From: JAKFWF01 sp031374115
Lineage (GTDB): Bacteria; Pseudomonadota; Alphaproteobacteria; Rhizobiales; Hyphomicrobiaceae
NCBI GenBank assembly: GCA_031374115.1
Contig: JANMNO010000140.1
Coordinates: 1 to 64,000, forward strand
Length of the DNA: 64,000 bases
Reading direction: 5' to 3'
Position numbers and translations under genes: made by a program. The notes beneath the pieces are model-generated. The model searched no databases. It was not told the origin of the DNA and saw nothing but the letters and a program-made list of their open reading frames with translations. Positions 52,242 through 60,956 of the stretch are shown here, in pieces. Position 1 is the first letter of the stretch. Every line of letters starts with the position of its first letter.

Positions 52242-53063
52242 TTGGCAGACGCGCGCGATCACTTGTTGTTCATTGCCACATCGATGGCCGTCATCACCGC
52301 CGCTTGGCTGATCTTCGGGGCAATCGGGATCACCGTATTGTTTGCTGTCGTGTCGCTGCAGGCCTTGCGTGAGTACTTGACGCTGACGCACACCCGTCGA
52401 GGCGATCACTGGGCATTGCTCGCAGCATTTTTCGTCGTGCTGCCGTTCCAGTACATTCTGATCGGCATCGATTGGTACGCCATGTCGGCGATCATGATCC
52501 CGGTATACGCGTTTCTCGGTTTGCCGATCGTCTCGGTACTGCGCGGCGACACCCAGCGGTTCATGGAGCGGATTGCCGAAGTGCAGTGGGGCCTGATGAC
52601 GTGTGTCTACTGCTTAAGCTATGTGCCGGCGCTGCTACTGCTGAAGATCGAAGGTTACGCGGGGAATGAACTGTTTCTCATCCTTTTCCTTGCGCTGGTG
52701 GTGCAAGGGGCAGCGCTGCTTCATTCCGCTGCGCGGGCACTTCCGAATTGGAAGAGCAAAGATCAAAGTCTAGGCTGTGAGGCGGGCATTACGGCGCTCG
52801 CCGGTATTCTCATCGGCGTTGCCCTGAGCGCCTTCACGCCTTTTCGGGTTGTTCAAGCCTGTGCGCTCGGAGCGCTTATCGCGTGCCTCGGGTTGGCGGG
52901 AAGCCTCGTCATGGAAGCGGTCAAGCGCGACCGAGGGGTCGACGATTGGCGCCGATCGTCGCCGTCTGACCATGGCGCGCGTGGGCTGTTAGACCAACTC
53001 GAACGCATTATTTTCGCGGCACCGGTATTCTTCCACTTGGTTCGTTATTGGTGGGCGATTTGA
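52242..53063 (+). CDS. Phosphatidate cytidylyltransferase-like protein (CdsA family)
   Basis: A 273-residue membrane protein with about eight helices. CdsA enzymes turn phosphatidate and CTP into CDP-diacylglycerol. The C-terminal signature region reads SLVMEAVKRDRGVDDW and DHGARGLLDQLERI, a variant of the S-x-x-K-R-x4-K-D ... HGG-x-x-DR pattern in which the lysine of KD is changed to Val/Asp and DR is DQ. It resembles the secondary YnbB-like branch instead of the housekeeping copy. Start is TTG at 52242, just after the PlsC-like stop. Function is likely in phospholipid synthesis. Confidence 0.87.
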   Translation: MADARDHLLFIATSMAVITAAWLIFGAIGITVLFAVVSLQALREYLTLTHTRRGDHWALLAAFFVVLPFQYILIGIDWYAMSAIMIPVYAFLGLPIVSVLRGDTQRFMERIAEVQWGLMTCVYCLSYVPALLLLKIEGYAGNELFLILFLALVVQGAALLHSAARALPNWKSKDQSLGCEAGITALAGILIGVALSAFTPFRVVQACALGALIACLGLAGSLVMEAVKRDRGVDDWRRSSPSDHGARGLLDQLERIIFAAPVFFHLVRYWWAI

Positions 53064-53154
53064 TCGACGTCGATCGACATGAACAGAGCTTCAGCCGTTT
53101 GCCACATTAGCAGCAGGGAAACGTCGAATTTCGCGCGCAGTTGCGGGGCACGTT

Positions 53155-53175
53155 GGTTGGCAGATCAAACCAACC
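53155..53175. promoter_or_regulatory. Inverted repeat before the HigA-like gene
   Basis: GGTTGG (53155-53160) and CCAACC (53170-53175) around 9 bases. It lies 18 bp before the antitoxin start and 91 bp after the CdsA-like stop. It may be the antitoxin's own operator, as such proteins usually repress themselves, or a weak terminator. Confidence 0.35.
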
Positions 53176-53193
53176 TGCCCCCCTAGAAGTGCT

Positions 53194-53475
53194 GTGCTAA
53201 AAAACCTCCGTGAGCTTGATTCCGGCCCGCCGCATCCCGGTGAAATTCTACGAGACGACATGATGCCCCGCTTGCATCTGGCGACCGCGTGCCTCGCCGA
53301 TAGGCTGCATCTGTCCAGCGAGACAATCGATGATCTGCTGGCCGAACGCAGCGCCGTGACTGCCGAAATCGCTCGCCGTCTCGCCGCAAACTTTGGGCAC
53401 TCCGCCCGCTTTTGGCTGGGCCTTCAGATGCAGTACGACCGATGGACAGCACGCATTGCATCTGAGCCAATTTGA
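53194..53475 (+). CDS. HigA-like antitoxin, no toxin partner seen
   Basis: A 93-residue XRE-type helix-turn-helix protein of the HigA group. HPGEILRDDMM at the start, the helix-turn-helix (LADRLHLSSETIDDLLAERSAVT, centre SSETIDDLL) and FWLGLQMQYD at the end are diagnostic. Start is GTG at 53194. In complete systems the HigB RNase toxin lies directly upstream, but here only 130 bp separate it from CdsA-like, too short for a toxin of about 90 residues, and the downstream gene is antisense. It may be a remnant or an independent regulator. Confidence 0.88.
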   Translation: MLKNLRELDSGPPHPGEILRDDMMPRLHLATACLADRLHLSSETIDDLLAERSAVTAEIARRLAANFGHSARFWLGLQMQYDRWTARIASEPI

Positions 53476-53480
53476 AGGCT

Positions 53481-54875
53481 TTAGCTGCCCAGCGGAACGC
53501 CAAGTTCTTTCTCGACCCAATGGGCGGTGCGATCGAGCGCCTTACCCATTGCATCAAATATGAAATTGATTTCCTCTGCCGTGATCACCAGAGGCGGACA
53601 TAGAGCTATTGAATCGCCGCCGACGGCCCGGCAGATCAGCCCTTCTTCCTGCGCGAACTGCACCACCTTGCCGCCAATGCCCTGGCGCGGCTCGAAGCTT
53701 TCCTTGGTCTTCTTGTTCTTCACGAGTTCGAGCGCGCCGATCAAACCGATGCCGCGGGCTTCCCCGACCAGCGGGTGATCGCTGAGCGCCTTCAGTCGTG
53801 AGGTGAACACCGGCGACACCGTTTGCACATGGCGAACGATGTTGATGCGCTGGTAGATCTCGATCGTCTTGTTGGCAACAGCGCAGGCGTCGGGATGGCC
53901 GGAATAAGTGAAACCGTGTGCGAAAACGCCGAGTTTTTTGCTCTCGTCGACCAGGGCTTGGTACACGGGTTCGGAGACGGTGATGGCGCCTAGAGGCATG
54001 TAGGCAGAGGTGATCGCCTTCGCCATCGAAACCGTGTCGGGCCGGATATTGAACGTCTCTGAGCCCCACCAATTGCCGGTGCGTCCGAAGCCGCAAATGA
54101 CTTCATCGGCAATGAACGCGATATCGTGCCGCGTCAGTACCGCCTGAATTTTCTCGAAGTAGGTGCGGGGTGGGATAATGACGCCACCGGCACCTTGTAC
54201 CGGTTCGGCAATGAAGGCCGCGATCGTCTCGGGATCCTCCTTGTGGATCAGATCTTCGAGGTTCTTCGCCAGTCGCGTCGCGAAATCTTCCTCGGTTTCG
54301 CCAGCCGCGGCCATCCGCCAGTGATGTGGCGCTTCGGCATGAACGACCCGCGACATCGGTAAATCGAAGTCGGCATGGAAGACCGGTAGCCCGGTGAGAC
54401 TGGCCGAGGCGATCGTCACGCCGTGGTAGCCCCGCATCCGCCCGATGATCTTCTTCTTGCGCGGTTTGCCGCGCGCGTTGTTGTAATACCACTGCAGCTT
54501 GATCTGCGTGTCGTTGGCTTCGCTCCCGGAACTCGTGAAGAAGACTTTCGAGGTCGGCGCCGGCGAGATTTCCTTTATTTTTTCGGCAAGCGCGATGGCT
54601 GGCTCATGACTGCGACCACCAAATAAGTGCGTGAACGACAGCTTGCGCATCTGCTCGGCTGCCGCCTGTACCAGTTCCTCATTGCCGTAGCCAAGGCCCG
54701 TGCACCACAGCCCAGCGAGACCTTCGATGTAGCGCTTGCCGTTGGTGTCGTAGACGTAAACGCCTTGCGCGCGGTCGAGCACCAATGGACCCGTCACGCG
54801 GTGTGTGGCAAGATTGGTCGTTGGATGAAGCAGTGTCTCGACATCGCGCGTTTCGAAGTTTGTCAGTTGCCGCAT
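53481..54875 (-). CDS. Class III aminotransferase (omega-amino acid:pyruvate type)
   Basis: A 464-residue PLP enzyme. FTSSGSEANDTQIKL holds the cofactor phosphate contact, FIADEVICGFGRTGNWWGS is the Asp that binds the pyridine nitrogen, and the lysine is in VSMAKAITSAYMPLGA. This group moves amino groups from omega-amino acids, beta-alanine or diamines to pyruvate. GGGG lies about 12 nt before the ATG. It is not next to an obvious pathway and converges on the antitoxin gene with 5 bp between stops, so the amino donor is unknown. Confidence 0.94.
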   Translation of the reverse strand: MRQLTNFETRDVETLLHPTTNLATHRVTGPLVLDRAQGVYVYDTNGKRYIEGLAGLWCTGLGYGNEELVQAAAEQMRKLSFTHLFGGRSHEPAIALAEKIKEISPAPTSKVFFTSSGSEANDTQIKLQWYYNNARGKPRKKKIIGRMRGYHGVTIASASLTGLPVFHADFDLPMSRVVHAEAPHHWRMAAAGETEEDFATRLAKNLEDLIHKEDPETIAAFIAEPVQGAGGVIIPPRTYFEKIQAVLTRHDIAFIADEVICGFGRTGNWWGSETFNIRPDTVSMAKAITSAYMPLGAITVSEPVYQALVDESKKLGVFAHGFTYSGHPDACAVANKTIEIYQRINIVRHVQTVSPVFTSRLKALSDHPLVGEARGIGLIGALELVKNKKTKESFEPRQGIGGKVVQFAQEEGLICRAVGGDSIALCPPLVITAEEINFIFDAMGKALDRTAHWVEKELGVPLGS

Positions 54876-54984
54876 GGCAGTCTCACCCCGGTGTTTGGCC
54901 TTAATTTAAGCGGACGTTAGCGCCGATCCGGTTCCGACGCAAAAACTGAGATGTGCTTGCGATAACACCACGGCGCATGGCTGA

Positions 54985-55007
54985 TTGTGATATGCGGAGC
55001 ATCACAA
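54985..55007. promoter_or_regulatory. Inverted repeat upstream of the DUF1499 gene
   Basis: TTGTGAT (54985-54991) and ATCACAA (55001-55007) with 9 bases between. The arms recall CRP half-sites, but the spacing of 11 between TGTGA and TCACA is wrong for CRP. It lies 31 bp before the DUF1499 start and 109 bp from the divergent aminotransferase start. Confidence 0.45.
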
Positions 55008-55038
55008 CGATGAAGAGGCGACGTCAACTCGAAACTCG

Positions 55039-56022
55039 ATGGCACTGAGACTTCCCGACGATCAGAAGGGTTTGAGCCGATGGACGGTGCGTTTCGCACT
55101 GTTCAGCGCGTCGCTTGCTGCCTTCACGGTGATCGCACATCGATTGTTTGCGATGCCGACGCCGGTTGCACTCAACCTCGCCAAGGTGGTGCTTGCCGGT
55201 GCGCTATTGGCCCTCATTCTTGGTGCTGTTTCCAGCCTGCGGATTTGGCATCGCGGAACCGGTGGCGGGCTCGCGACCCTATTCGGAATGTTTGTCGCGG
55301 GCAGTCTACTCGCTTGGCCCGCCGCGGTGATGCCGACGATACGCAGCCTGCCTAACATCAACGACATCACCACCGACGTGCAATCGCCGCCACGGTTCAT
55401 TAGCCTGGCGAAGGCGCGCGTGCCGGGGGCCAACAGTGTCAACTACCCAGGTGAGGGTTTTTCCAGTGCCCAGCTCAAAGCCTATCCCGATATTCGCACG
55501 TTCCAGGTCGACCGCTCGGCAGAGGAGGCTTATGAGCTCGTGCTGGCTGCACTCAGATCCAAAACTATGAAATTCAAACCGGTGAGCGAAGAGCCGCCGA
55601 AGGGCCGCTTCGGGCAGCCGGGCTGGATCGAAGTCGTCGATCGCACGCTGGTGCTCGGTTTTACCGATGACGTGATCATCCGGGTCGATGGCGACGCCAA
55701 TAATGCGCGCATAGATGTACGCTCTTCCTCGCGATATGGCACGCACGACCTTGGGCGCAATGCGCAGCGCGTGCGCCGTATTTTGAAGGAGATACAAGCC
55801 CAACTGGAGGCAACAGTGCCCAACTCGGACGGGACCCGCGTCGCCCGGCTCAGGCGGGGCACAAAAGCCCTGGTGCCTAAACGGCAGAAAGAGGCTGATC
55901 AATCGTCATTGGCCCGTCGCAGCGGACAAGACCGCGCGAAATCAGATGCTCAACGTGGGCCTGCACCGAAAGAGAAGCTGCCTTTACGAGACGCTCGTCA
56001 AGTCCCTGGTACACGCGGCTGA
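55039..56022 (+). CDS. DUF1499 domain protein with C-terminal extension
   Basis: A 327-residue membrane-associated protein. Three or four hydrophobic segments fill the first 110 residues. The DUF1499 domain follows (about 130-255), containing FQVDRSAEEAYELVLAAL and IRVDGDANNARIDVRSSSRYG with the core IDVRSSSRYG, a stretch that is typical. The last 60-70 residues are basic and low in complexity and lie over the antisense MBL gene, which suggests loss of an earlier stop. Function unknown. The ribosome binding site is weak. Confidence 0.85.
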   Translation: MALRLPDDQKGLSRWTVRFALFSASLAAFTVIAHRLFAMPTPVALNLAKVVLAGALLALILGAVSSLRIWHRGTGGGLATLFGMFVAGSLLAWPAAVMPTIRSLPNINDITTDVQSPPRFISLAKARVPGANSVNYPGEGFSSAQLKAYPDIRTFQVDRSAEEAYELVLAALRSKTMKFKPVSEEPPKGRFGQPGWIEVVDRTLVLGFTDDVIIRVDGDANNARIDVRSSSRYGTHDLGRNAQRVRRILKEIQAQLEATVPNSDGTRVARLRRGTKALVPKRQKEADQSSLARRSGQDRAKSDAQRGPAPKEKLPLRDARQVPGTRG

Positions 56023-56791
56023 CAATCGTCCTGATCGTGTTCGTGCCCTCGCGGATGGCACCGAGGATCGCTTGCTCCCGCCACGTGCGATGGACGATGA
56101 AGGCCTTGACGACACGGGCCGGGCTTTCGATGCGGCCGCCATGCCCCGGCAGATAGGCATGATCGCCGCCCGCCCGTTCTAGCAGCACGTTGAGCGATGC
56201 GATGTAGTCGGCCATATTGCCCTCGGGCGGCGCTACGACAGTCGTGTTCCATGCCATCACGTGATCGCCGGAAAACAGCAACCGTCGATCGGCCAGCGCA
56301 AAGCACAAATGGTCTGGTGCGTGACCCGGCGTGAACACCGCTTCGAGTTGCCAATCTGAGCCGCTCAGCTTGGCGCCGTGACGCATGACGATATCCGGCG
56401 CGAAATTCTGATCGACGAATTCCGAGCCCGACGGGCTCGACCGGAGGTCGCCGGGCTTCAGTGCGGTTCGCCCGAACCCGCAGGTGACCGCGCCGGTTGC
56501 GCTTAGAATTTTGGGCAAGCCGTCGGTGTGGTCGCGGTGCGTATGCGTGATCAGGACATGACTGACCCGGCGTCCCGCGATCGCTTTCATGGTGGCGTCG
56601 AAGTGCGCAGGATCGTCAGGGCCGGGATCGATTAGTGCCAGGTCCGTGGTGCCGACCAGATAGGTGTTGGTACCTTTGAACGTAAATGGACCCGGATTGT
56701 TGGCAACGATACGGGCAACGCCGGGTGCCAGATCCATCGGCACGCCGTACTCGAAAACCATTGTCTTCTTGAACGTCAATTCGGCAGTCAT
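55877..56791 (-). CDS. MBL fold metallo-hydrolase (LACTB2/glyoxalase II-like)
   Basis: A 304-residue metallohydrolase. The metal motif THTHRDHTDG, a later His in FTPGHAPDHL, an Asp in LFSGDHVM, and a final His in YLPGHGGRI are the usual ligands. A C-terminal winged-helix domain (AHVEHLISRG) marks the LACTB2-like group, whose members include ribonucleases and thioesterases. The ATG at 56791 has GAGAGG about 10 nt upstream, with a GTG two codons earlier. The last 146 bp overlap the DUF1499 gene on the other strand. Confidence 0.92.
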   Translation of the reverse strand: MTAELTFKKTMVFEYGVPMDLAPGVARIVANNPGPFTFKGTNTYLVGTTDLALIDPGPDDPAHFDATMKAIAGRRVSHVLITHTHRDHTDGLPKILSATGAVTCGFGRTALKPGDLRSSPSGSEFVDQNFAPDIVMRHGAKLSGSDWQLEAVFTPGHAPDHLCFALADRRLLFSGDHVMAWNTTVVAPPEGNMADYIASLNVLLERAGGDHAYLPGHGGRIESPARVVKAFIVHRTWREQAILGAIREGTNTIRTIVSRVYQGLDERLVKAASLSVQAHVEHLISRGLVRCDGPMTIDQPLSAV

Positions 56792-56804
56792 CGGCACGCG
56801 CCTC

Positions 56805-57218
56805 TCACTCCACTTCGCCTACCCGTTCCCAAACGAGGATGCGGTGCTGATTGATGCCTTGCCACGGGCGCGGCGGCGGGACAAGGATCATACGGTCGCC
56901 GTCGAATTTGACGCCCCGCAGCTGGTCCCCGCCGACCCAATGTGGATTGGACGAGCCGTCGACATGGGTGATCAGGGTTTCACCGTCGAACTCGAAGTTG
57001 CCACTGTAGGAGTTGTACTCCCGGATGGTTTCGCCCGCCGGTAATTCTGGGCGGGCATCGCACAACACCGCAATCATCCGGCCGTCGGCGCCGAACACGA
57101 CGACGCCGTGTGGCTTAGGCCCGTACGGCTGCCGCATGACCTTGCCAAGATCATCGGTCGCGCTGGTCGCAACGAGCCGCCACATTCCGATCAGCGCTCG
57201 CAATTTTTCGAATGACAT
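56805..57218 (-). CDS. Lipocalin-like domain protein
   Basis: A 137-residue protein with a lipocalin-like beta barrel. LIGMWRLVA at the start and the strands HGVVVFGADGRMIAVL and FEFDGETLITHVDGSSNPHW fit the Lipocalin_5 type; DGSSNPHWVGGDQ is typical. GAGAGGA lies 6 nt before the ATG at 57218, which rules out the start five codons earlier. No signal peptide is present, so it is cytosolic. It is 13 bp upstream of the MBL gene and probably co-transcribed. Ligand unknown. Confidence 0.87.
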   Translation of the reverse strand: MSFEKLRALIGMWRLVATSATDDLGKVMRQPYGPKPHGVVVFGADGRMIAVLCDARPELPAGETIREYNSYSGNFEFDGETLITHVDGSSNPHWVGGDQLRGVKFDGDRMILVPPPRPWQGINQHRILVWERVGEVE

Positions 57219-57282
57219 CGGGTTCCTCTCCAAGCGGCCGCTGGTCGAGGAGCCTCAGCCGAAAACACGGGAACTGTCGAGA

Positions 57283-57600
57283 TCAAACTTGTGTTTTGGC
57301 AGCTGTTGTCCGTCGGCAATTGGCAGGGAGCTGCGCGATGGGGGTAAGGAAGTTGACGCCCGCAGCGGTCACCGTGCGATGTGCCAACGTACAGTCGACG
57401 TCGATTTTATCCGCGACGACGAGCCTGAACTTGGCCGGAAGCCAGATGCGCGGATCGAGCTGCAGAAGCGCACCCATGATCGATACGTTGCTTACGAGGC
57501 AGCGAACCTTGCCCCGGCACGGTACCCATATGACGCCTTCGAGCGCGGCCTTCCGCCGGCCAAAATCCCGGCGTTCGGAAAGCCTGGTTTTGCTGTTCAT
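57283..57600 (-). CDS. Single-domain PilZ protein
   Basis: A 105-residue protein with both parts of the c-di-GMP binding pattern: RxxxR in ERRDFGRRKA near residue 10, and NxSxxG in SNVSIMGALLQL near residue 40. It has no other domain. Such proteins relay c-di-GMP signals to motility or exopolysaccharide systems, and this genome region contains an exopolysaccharide operon, though far away. The ATG at 57600 has GGTCCC-like sequence only, so the ribosome binding site is weak. Confidence 0.88.
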   Translation of the reverse strand: MNSKTRLSERRDFGRRKAALEGVIWVPCRGKVRCLVSNVSIMGALLQLDPRIWLPAKFRLVVADKIDVDCTLAHRTVTAAGVNFLTPIAQLPANCRRTTAAKTQV

Positions 57601-57786
57601 TGATTGGGACCCTCGAAATGAGTTTCCCCCGCGTCGTCAAGAATAGCGACCAAGTTTTAACAGTACCTGAAAAGCGAAGCTAAGATTTGAGAGATCAGCC
57701 GGACAGCCATCGAGCATCAAGGTGCTGTAATTCCGCAACGAAGTGGTAGGAATGGTGCCTTGGCCAGTTGAGACACCAGGGGCGCA

Positions 57787-60603
57787 ATGACGGGCAAGAC
57801 GAAAATTCGGGGGACGAAGCAAACGGGCGTAGCGACCGCGGAAGTCGAGGTTGCGGCGCTGGTGTTGGTCGAGGAAACTTCGCAACAGCCTGCCGCGAAA
57901 ATCGAACCTGCACTTGCTGCCGCAACGCCGTCGATGGCGCAGTTTCTGGAGATCAAGGCGGCCAACCCGGACAGCATCCTGTGGTACCGGATGGGCGATT
58001 TCTACGAGCTGTTCTTTGAAGATGCGGTGGTGGCGTCAGCAGCCCTTGGCATCGTTTTGACCAAGCGCGGCAAGCATCGGGGCCAAGACATCCCAATGTG
58101 CGGCGTGCCCGTGGTGCGCGCGGACGACTATCTCCAACGCTTGATCCGCAAGGGCTATCGGGTCGCCGTCTGCGAGCAGCTGGAAGATCCGGCTGAAGCG
58201 CGCAAGCGCGGCTCGAAAGCCGTAGTCCGTCGCGACGTCGTGCGGCTTGTCACGCCCGGTACGTTAACCGAAGATGCGTTGCTCGATTCCAAGACCCGCA
58301 ATTATTTGACCGCTGCCTATGCGGCGCCAAATGGCGGCTATGCGCTCGCATCCCTCGATATTTCGACTGGTGAGTTCGAAGTCGGCACCGCGCAATCGGC
58401 CGATCTTGCCGGCGAGATCGTCCGCTTGTCGCCAGGCGAGGTGATCGCCGGTGACGACGTGCTGCGCGATGCCGAGTTCAAGCGCTGGCTCGGCGTGATC
58501 GGCGCGGCCTCTACCCCCGTTGCGCCCGCCAGTTTCGATGCGATGAACGGTGAGCGCACGCTAAAGGAACGGCTGAGAGTGGTCGACCTCGGCGCGTTTG
58601 GCGGCTTCTCGCGCGCGGAACTCGCCGCCATCGGTGCGCTGTTGACCTATGTCGACCTTACTCAATTGGGGCACAAGCCTTCGCTGCGTACGCCGCGCCG
58701 CAGTGGACCGGCGACGACGCTCGTGATCGACGCGGCGAGCCGGGCAAGCCTTGAACTCGTACGCTCGTCGTCCGGCGATAAAGACGGCAGTCTGCTCGGC
58801 GCCATGGATATGACGGTCACAGCGTCCGGCGCCCGTGAGCTAGCAGCGCGCATCGCCAGTCCGCTAAAGAACGCAAGCGTGATCAATGCGCGGCTCGATG
58901 CCGTCGGCTTTCTGGTCGAGCGGGAAAGCCTGCGCGAACGCCTGCGCGATCAATTGCGGTTGGCGCCCGACATTGCCCGCGCAAGTTCGAGGCTAGCGTT
59001 GCAGCGCGGCGGGCCGCGCGATCTCGGTGCGATCGCCCAAGGTCTCGCCTCGGCCATGATGTGCGCGCGGTTCCTACGCGAAGACGCGATGGGGTTGCCC
59101 GATGATTTGGCGCAGGCAGCACGGCGACTCGAAGGTGTAGCGCCGAAAACCGCGAACGAACTTTCCAGTGCCTTGGTCGATGAGCCGCCACATCTGAAAC
59201 GCGATGGCGGGTTCATTCGCGAAGGCTATCGCGACGATCTCGATAAGGCCCGCGCGCTCGGGGCCGACAGCCGCCGCGTATTGGCGGCGCTCGAAACGCA
59301 GTACATCGAGGCAACCGGCGTCAAGGCGCTCAAAGTGCGGCACAACAACATCCTGGGCTATTTCATCGAGGTGACCCAGCTGAATGCCAAGCCGTTGCAG
59401 TCGCCGCCGCACGACACGCTGTTCCGGCATAAGCAGACGATGGCGAATGCGGTGCGGTTCACGACGCCCGAGTTGATCGAGATCGAAGGCGCGATGGCGA
59501 CCGCCTCGGAACGCGCGCTCGGCATCGAGCAGGAAGTCTTCGCCGAGTTGTCGGGGCTTGTGTTGGCGGACGCGGAAGCGCTGGGGGAGGCGGCAGCGTC
59601 CCTGGCGGAACTCGATCATCTATGCGGCTTGGCGACACTCGCCTGGCGGGAAAACTATGTGCGTCCCGAGATCGACGACAGTGTGGCGTTCGACATTCGC
59701 GGTGGCCGGCATCCGGTTGTCGAGCAGGCGCTGAAGCGGACCAAGGCCGGTCCCTTCATCGATAACGATTGCACGCTCGGCCGTGTCCCGTCTGCTGCGG
59801 TGCCGACTGGGTTCGACGAGGCCGGCGATGGGCGGTTGTGGCTCGTCACCGGTCCGAACATGGCCGGTAAATCGACGTTCCTGCGCCAGAACGCACTGAT
59901 CGCGCTGATGGCGCAGATGGGTTCGTTCGTGCCGGCGAAGAGCGCACGCATCGGTGTCGTCGATCGCCTGTTCAGCCGCGTCGGCGCGTCGGATGATCTG
60001 GCCCGCGGCCGTTCGACGTTCATGGTCGAGATGGTCGAGACGGCAGCGATCCTCAACCAGGCGACGGATAAGAGCCTTGTCATCCTGGACGAGATCGGGC
60101 GAGGCACGGCAACGTTCGATGGCTTGTCGATCGCGTGGGCGACGGTCGAACATTTGCACGAAGGCAATCGCTGCCGGGCGTTGTTCGCAACGCACTTCCA
60201 TGAGTTGACGCAGCTCGCCGGACGGCTAGCCGAGATCACCAACGTGACGGTCGATGTGCGCGAGTGGCAGGATGAGATCGTGTTCCTGCACAAGATCAAG
60301 CCTGGTGCCGCAGACCGCTCCTACGGCATTCAGGTGGCACGTCTTGCAGGTCTGCCCAAGATCGTCGTCAAGCGAGCCGGGGAAGTGCTGGCGCGGCTGG
60401 AAAAGAACAACCGTCGCGCCGGTGCGGGTGGCTCAACGCTGGAGGATCTGCCGCTGTTCGCAGTACCAATTGTCCGGCCGAAGCCTGAGCCGCCACCTGT
60501 GTCCGCCGTCGATACCGCGCTTGCCGATATCCACCCCGACGAGTTAACGCCAAAGGCGGCCTTGGAAGCGCTCTACCGGCTGAAGGAAATCGCGGGGCGG
60601 TAG
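57787..60603 (+). CDS. mutS: DNA mismatch repair protein MutS
   Basis: A 938-residue mismatch-recognition ATPase. After about 45 low-complexity residues, the mismatch-binding domain has GDFYEL, with the intercalating Phe72 and Glu74. Connector, lever and clamp domains follow. The ATPase has Walker A GPNMAGKST at 689-697, Walker B VILDEIGRGTATFDGLSIAW (core LDEIGRGTATFD), and the His of ATHFHELT. The C-terminal end has the usual dimerisation helices (PKAALEALYRLKEI). AGGGG lies 5 nt before the ATG. mutL is not in this window. Confidence 0.97.
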   Translation: MTGKTKIRGTKQTGVATAEVEVAALVLVEETSQQPAAKIEPALAAATPSMAQFLEIKAANPDSILWYRMGDFYELFFEDAVVASAALGIVLTKRGKHRGQDIPMCGVPVVRADDYLQRLIRKGYRVAVCEQLEDPAEARKRGSKAVVRRDVVRLVTPGTLTEDALLDSKTRNYLTAAYAAPNGGYALASLDISTGEFEVGTAQSADLAGEIVRLSPGEVIAGDDVLRDAEFKRWLGVIGAASTPVAPASFDAMNGERTLKERLRVVDLGAFGGFSRAELAAIGALLTYVDLTQLGHKPSLRTPRRSGPATTLVIDAASRASLELVRSSSGDKDGSLLGAMDMTVTASGARELAARIASPLKNASVINARLDAVGFLVERESLRERLRDQLRLAPDIARASSRLALQRGGPRDLGAIAQGLASAMMCARFLREDAMGLPDDLAQAARRLEGVAPKTANELSSALVDEPPHLKRDGGFIREGYRDDLDKARALGADSRRVLAALETQYIEATGVKALKVRHNNILGYFIEVTQLNAKPLQSPPHDTLFRHKQTMANAVRFTTPELIEIEGAMATASERALGIEQEVFAELSGLVLADAEALGEAAASLAELDHLCGLATLAWRENYVRPEIDDSVAFDIRGGRHPVVEQALKRTKAGPFIDNDCTLGRVPSAAVPTGFDEAGDGRLWLVTGPNMAGKSTFLRQNALIALMAQMGSFVPAKSARIGVVDRLFSRVGASDDLARGRSTFMVEMVETAAILNQATDKSLVILDEIGRGTATFDGLSIAWATVEHLHEGNRCRALFATHFHELTQLAGRLAEITNVTVDVREWQDEIVFLHKIKPGAADRSYGIQVARLAGLPKIVVKRAGEVLARLEKNNRRAGAGGSTLEDLPLFAVPIVRPKPEPPPVSAVDTALADIHPDELTPKAALEALYRLKEIAGR

Positions 60604-60609
60604 CAAGTC

Positions 60610-60834
60610 CTAAGCCACCCAGAACCGCTTAATCGATTCACGCACGATCTCATCGCGCTGCAGACCGACATCTTTCAGCAGATACTCCGGCTGCTCCATC
60701 AGCCGCATGAGTTGGCGACGGTCCCGGATGCGCCGCAGCCATGTTAGAGGCAACACTGCCAATCCGGCGACAGCAGGCCTTGAGGCGACTTCCTTCGTTC
60801 TTGCCCATGCGTGAGTTGTAGTCATGCCAGACAT
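60610..60834 (-). CDS. DUF1127 family small protein
   Basis: A 74-residue protein. The arginine-rich core WLRRIRDRRQLMRLMEQPEYLLKDVGLQRDEI, whose middle is RRQLMRLMEQPEYLLKD, is the DUF1127 domain, with the usual LKDVGLQRDEIVRE end. Members in alphaproteobacteria affect phosphate and carbon metabolism and RNA turnover. AGGAG lies 6 nt before the ATG. It converges on mutS with 6 bp between stops. Confidence 0.92.
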   Translation of the reverse strand: MSGMTTTHAWARTKEVASRPAVAGLAVLPLTWLRRIRDRRQLMRLMEQPEYLLKDVGLQRDEIVRESIKRFWVA

Positions 60835-60956
60835 TTGCGTCTCCTAACGAATTGAAACTTCATTCTGATCAACAAATAGGCTCGCATCGGAGGCGTGACA
60901 AACGACTAATGAGCGTGTTATGTATGACTTAAAATCACGCATAAGGGGCGAATACG

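Noticed and set aside
53064..53193. HigB toxin upstream of the HigA-like gene
   Set aside because: The gap is only 130 bp and no toxin-like frame is seen on either strand.
54985..55007. CRP or FNR site
   Set aside because: The half-sites TGTGA and TCACA are separated by 11 bases instead of 6, and FNR-type TTGAT-N4-ATCAA is not present.
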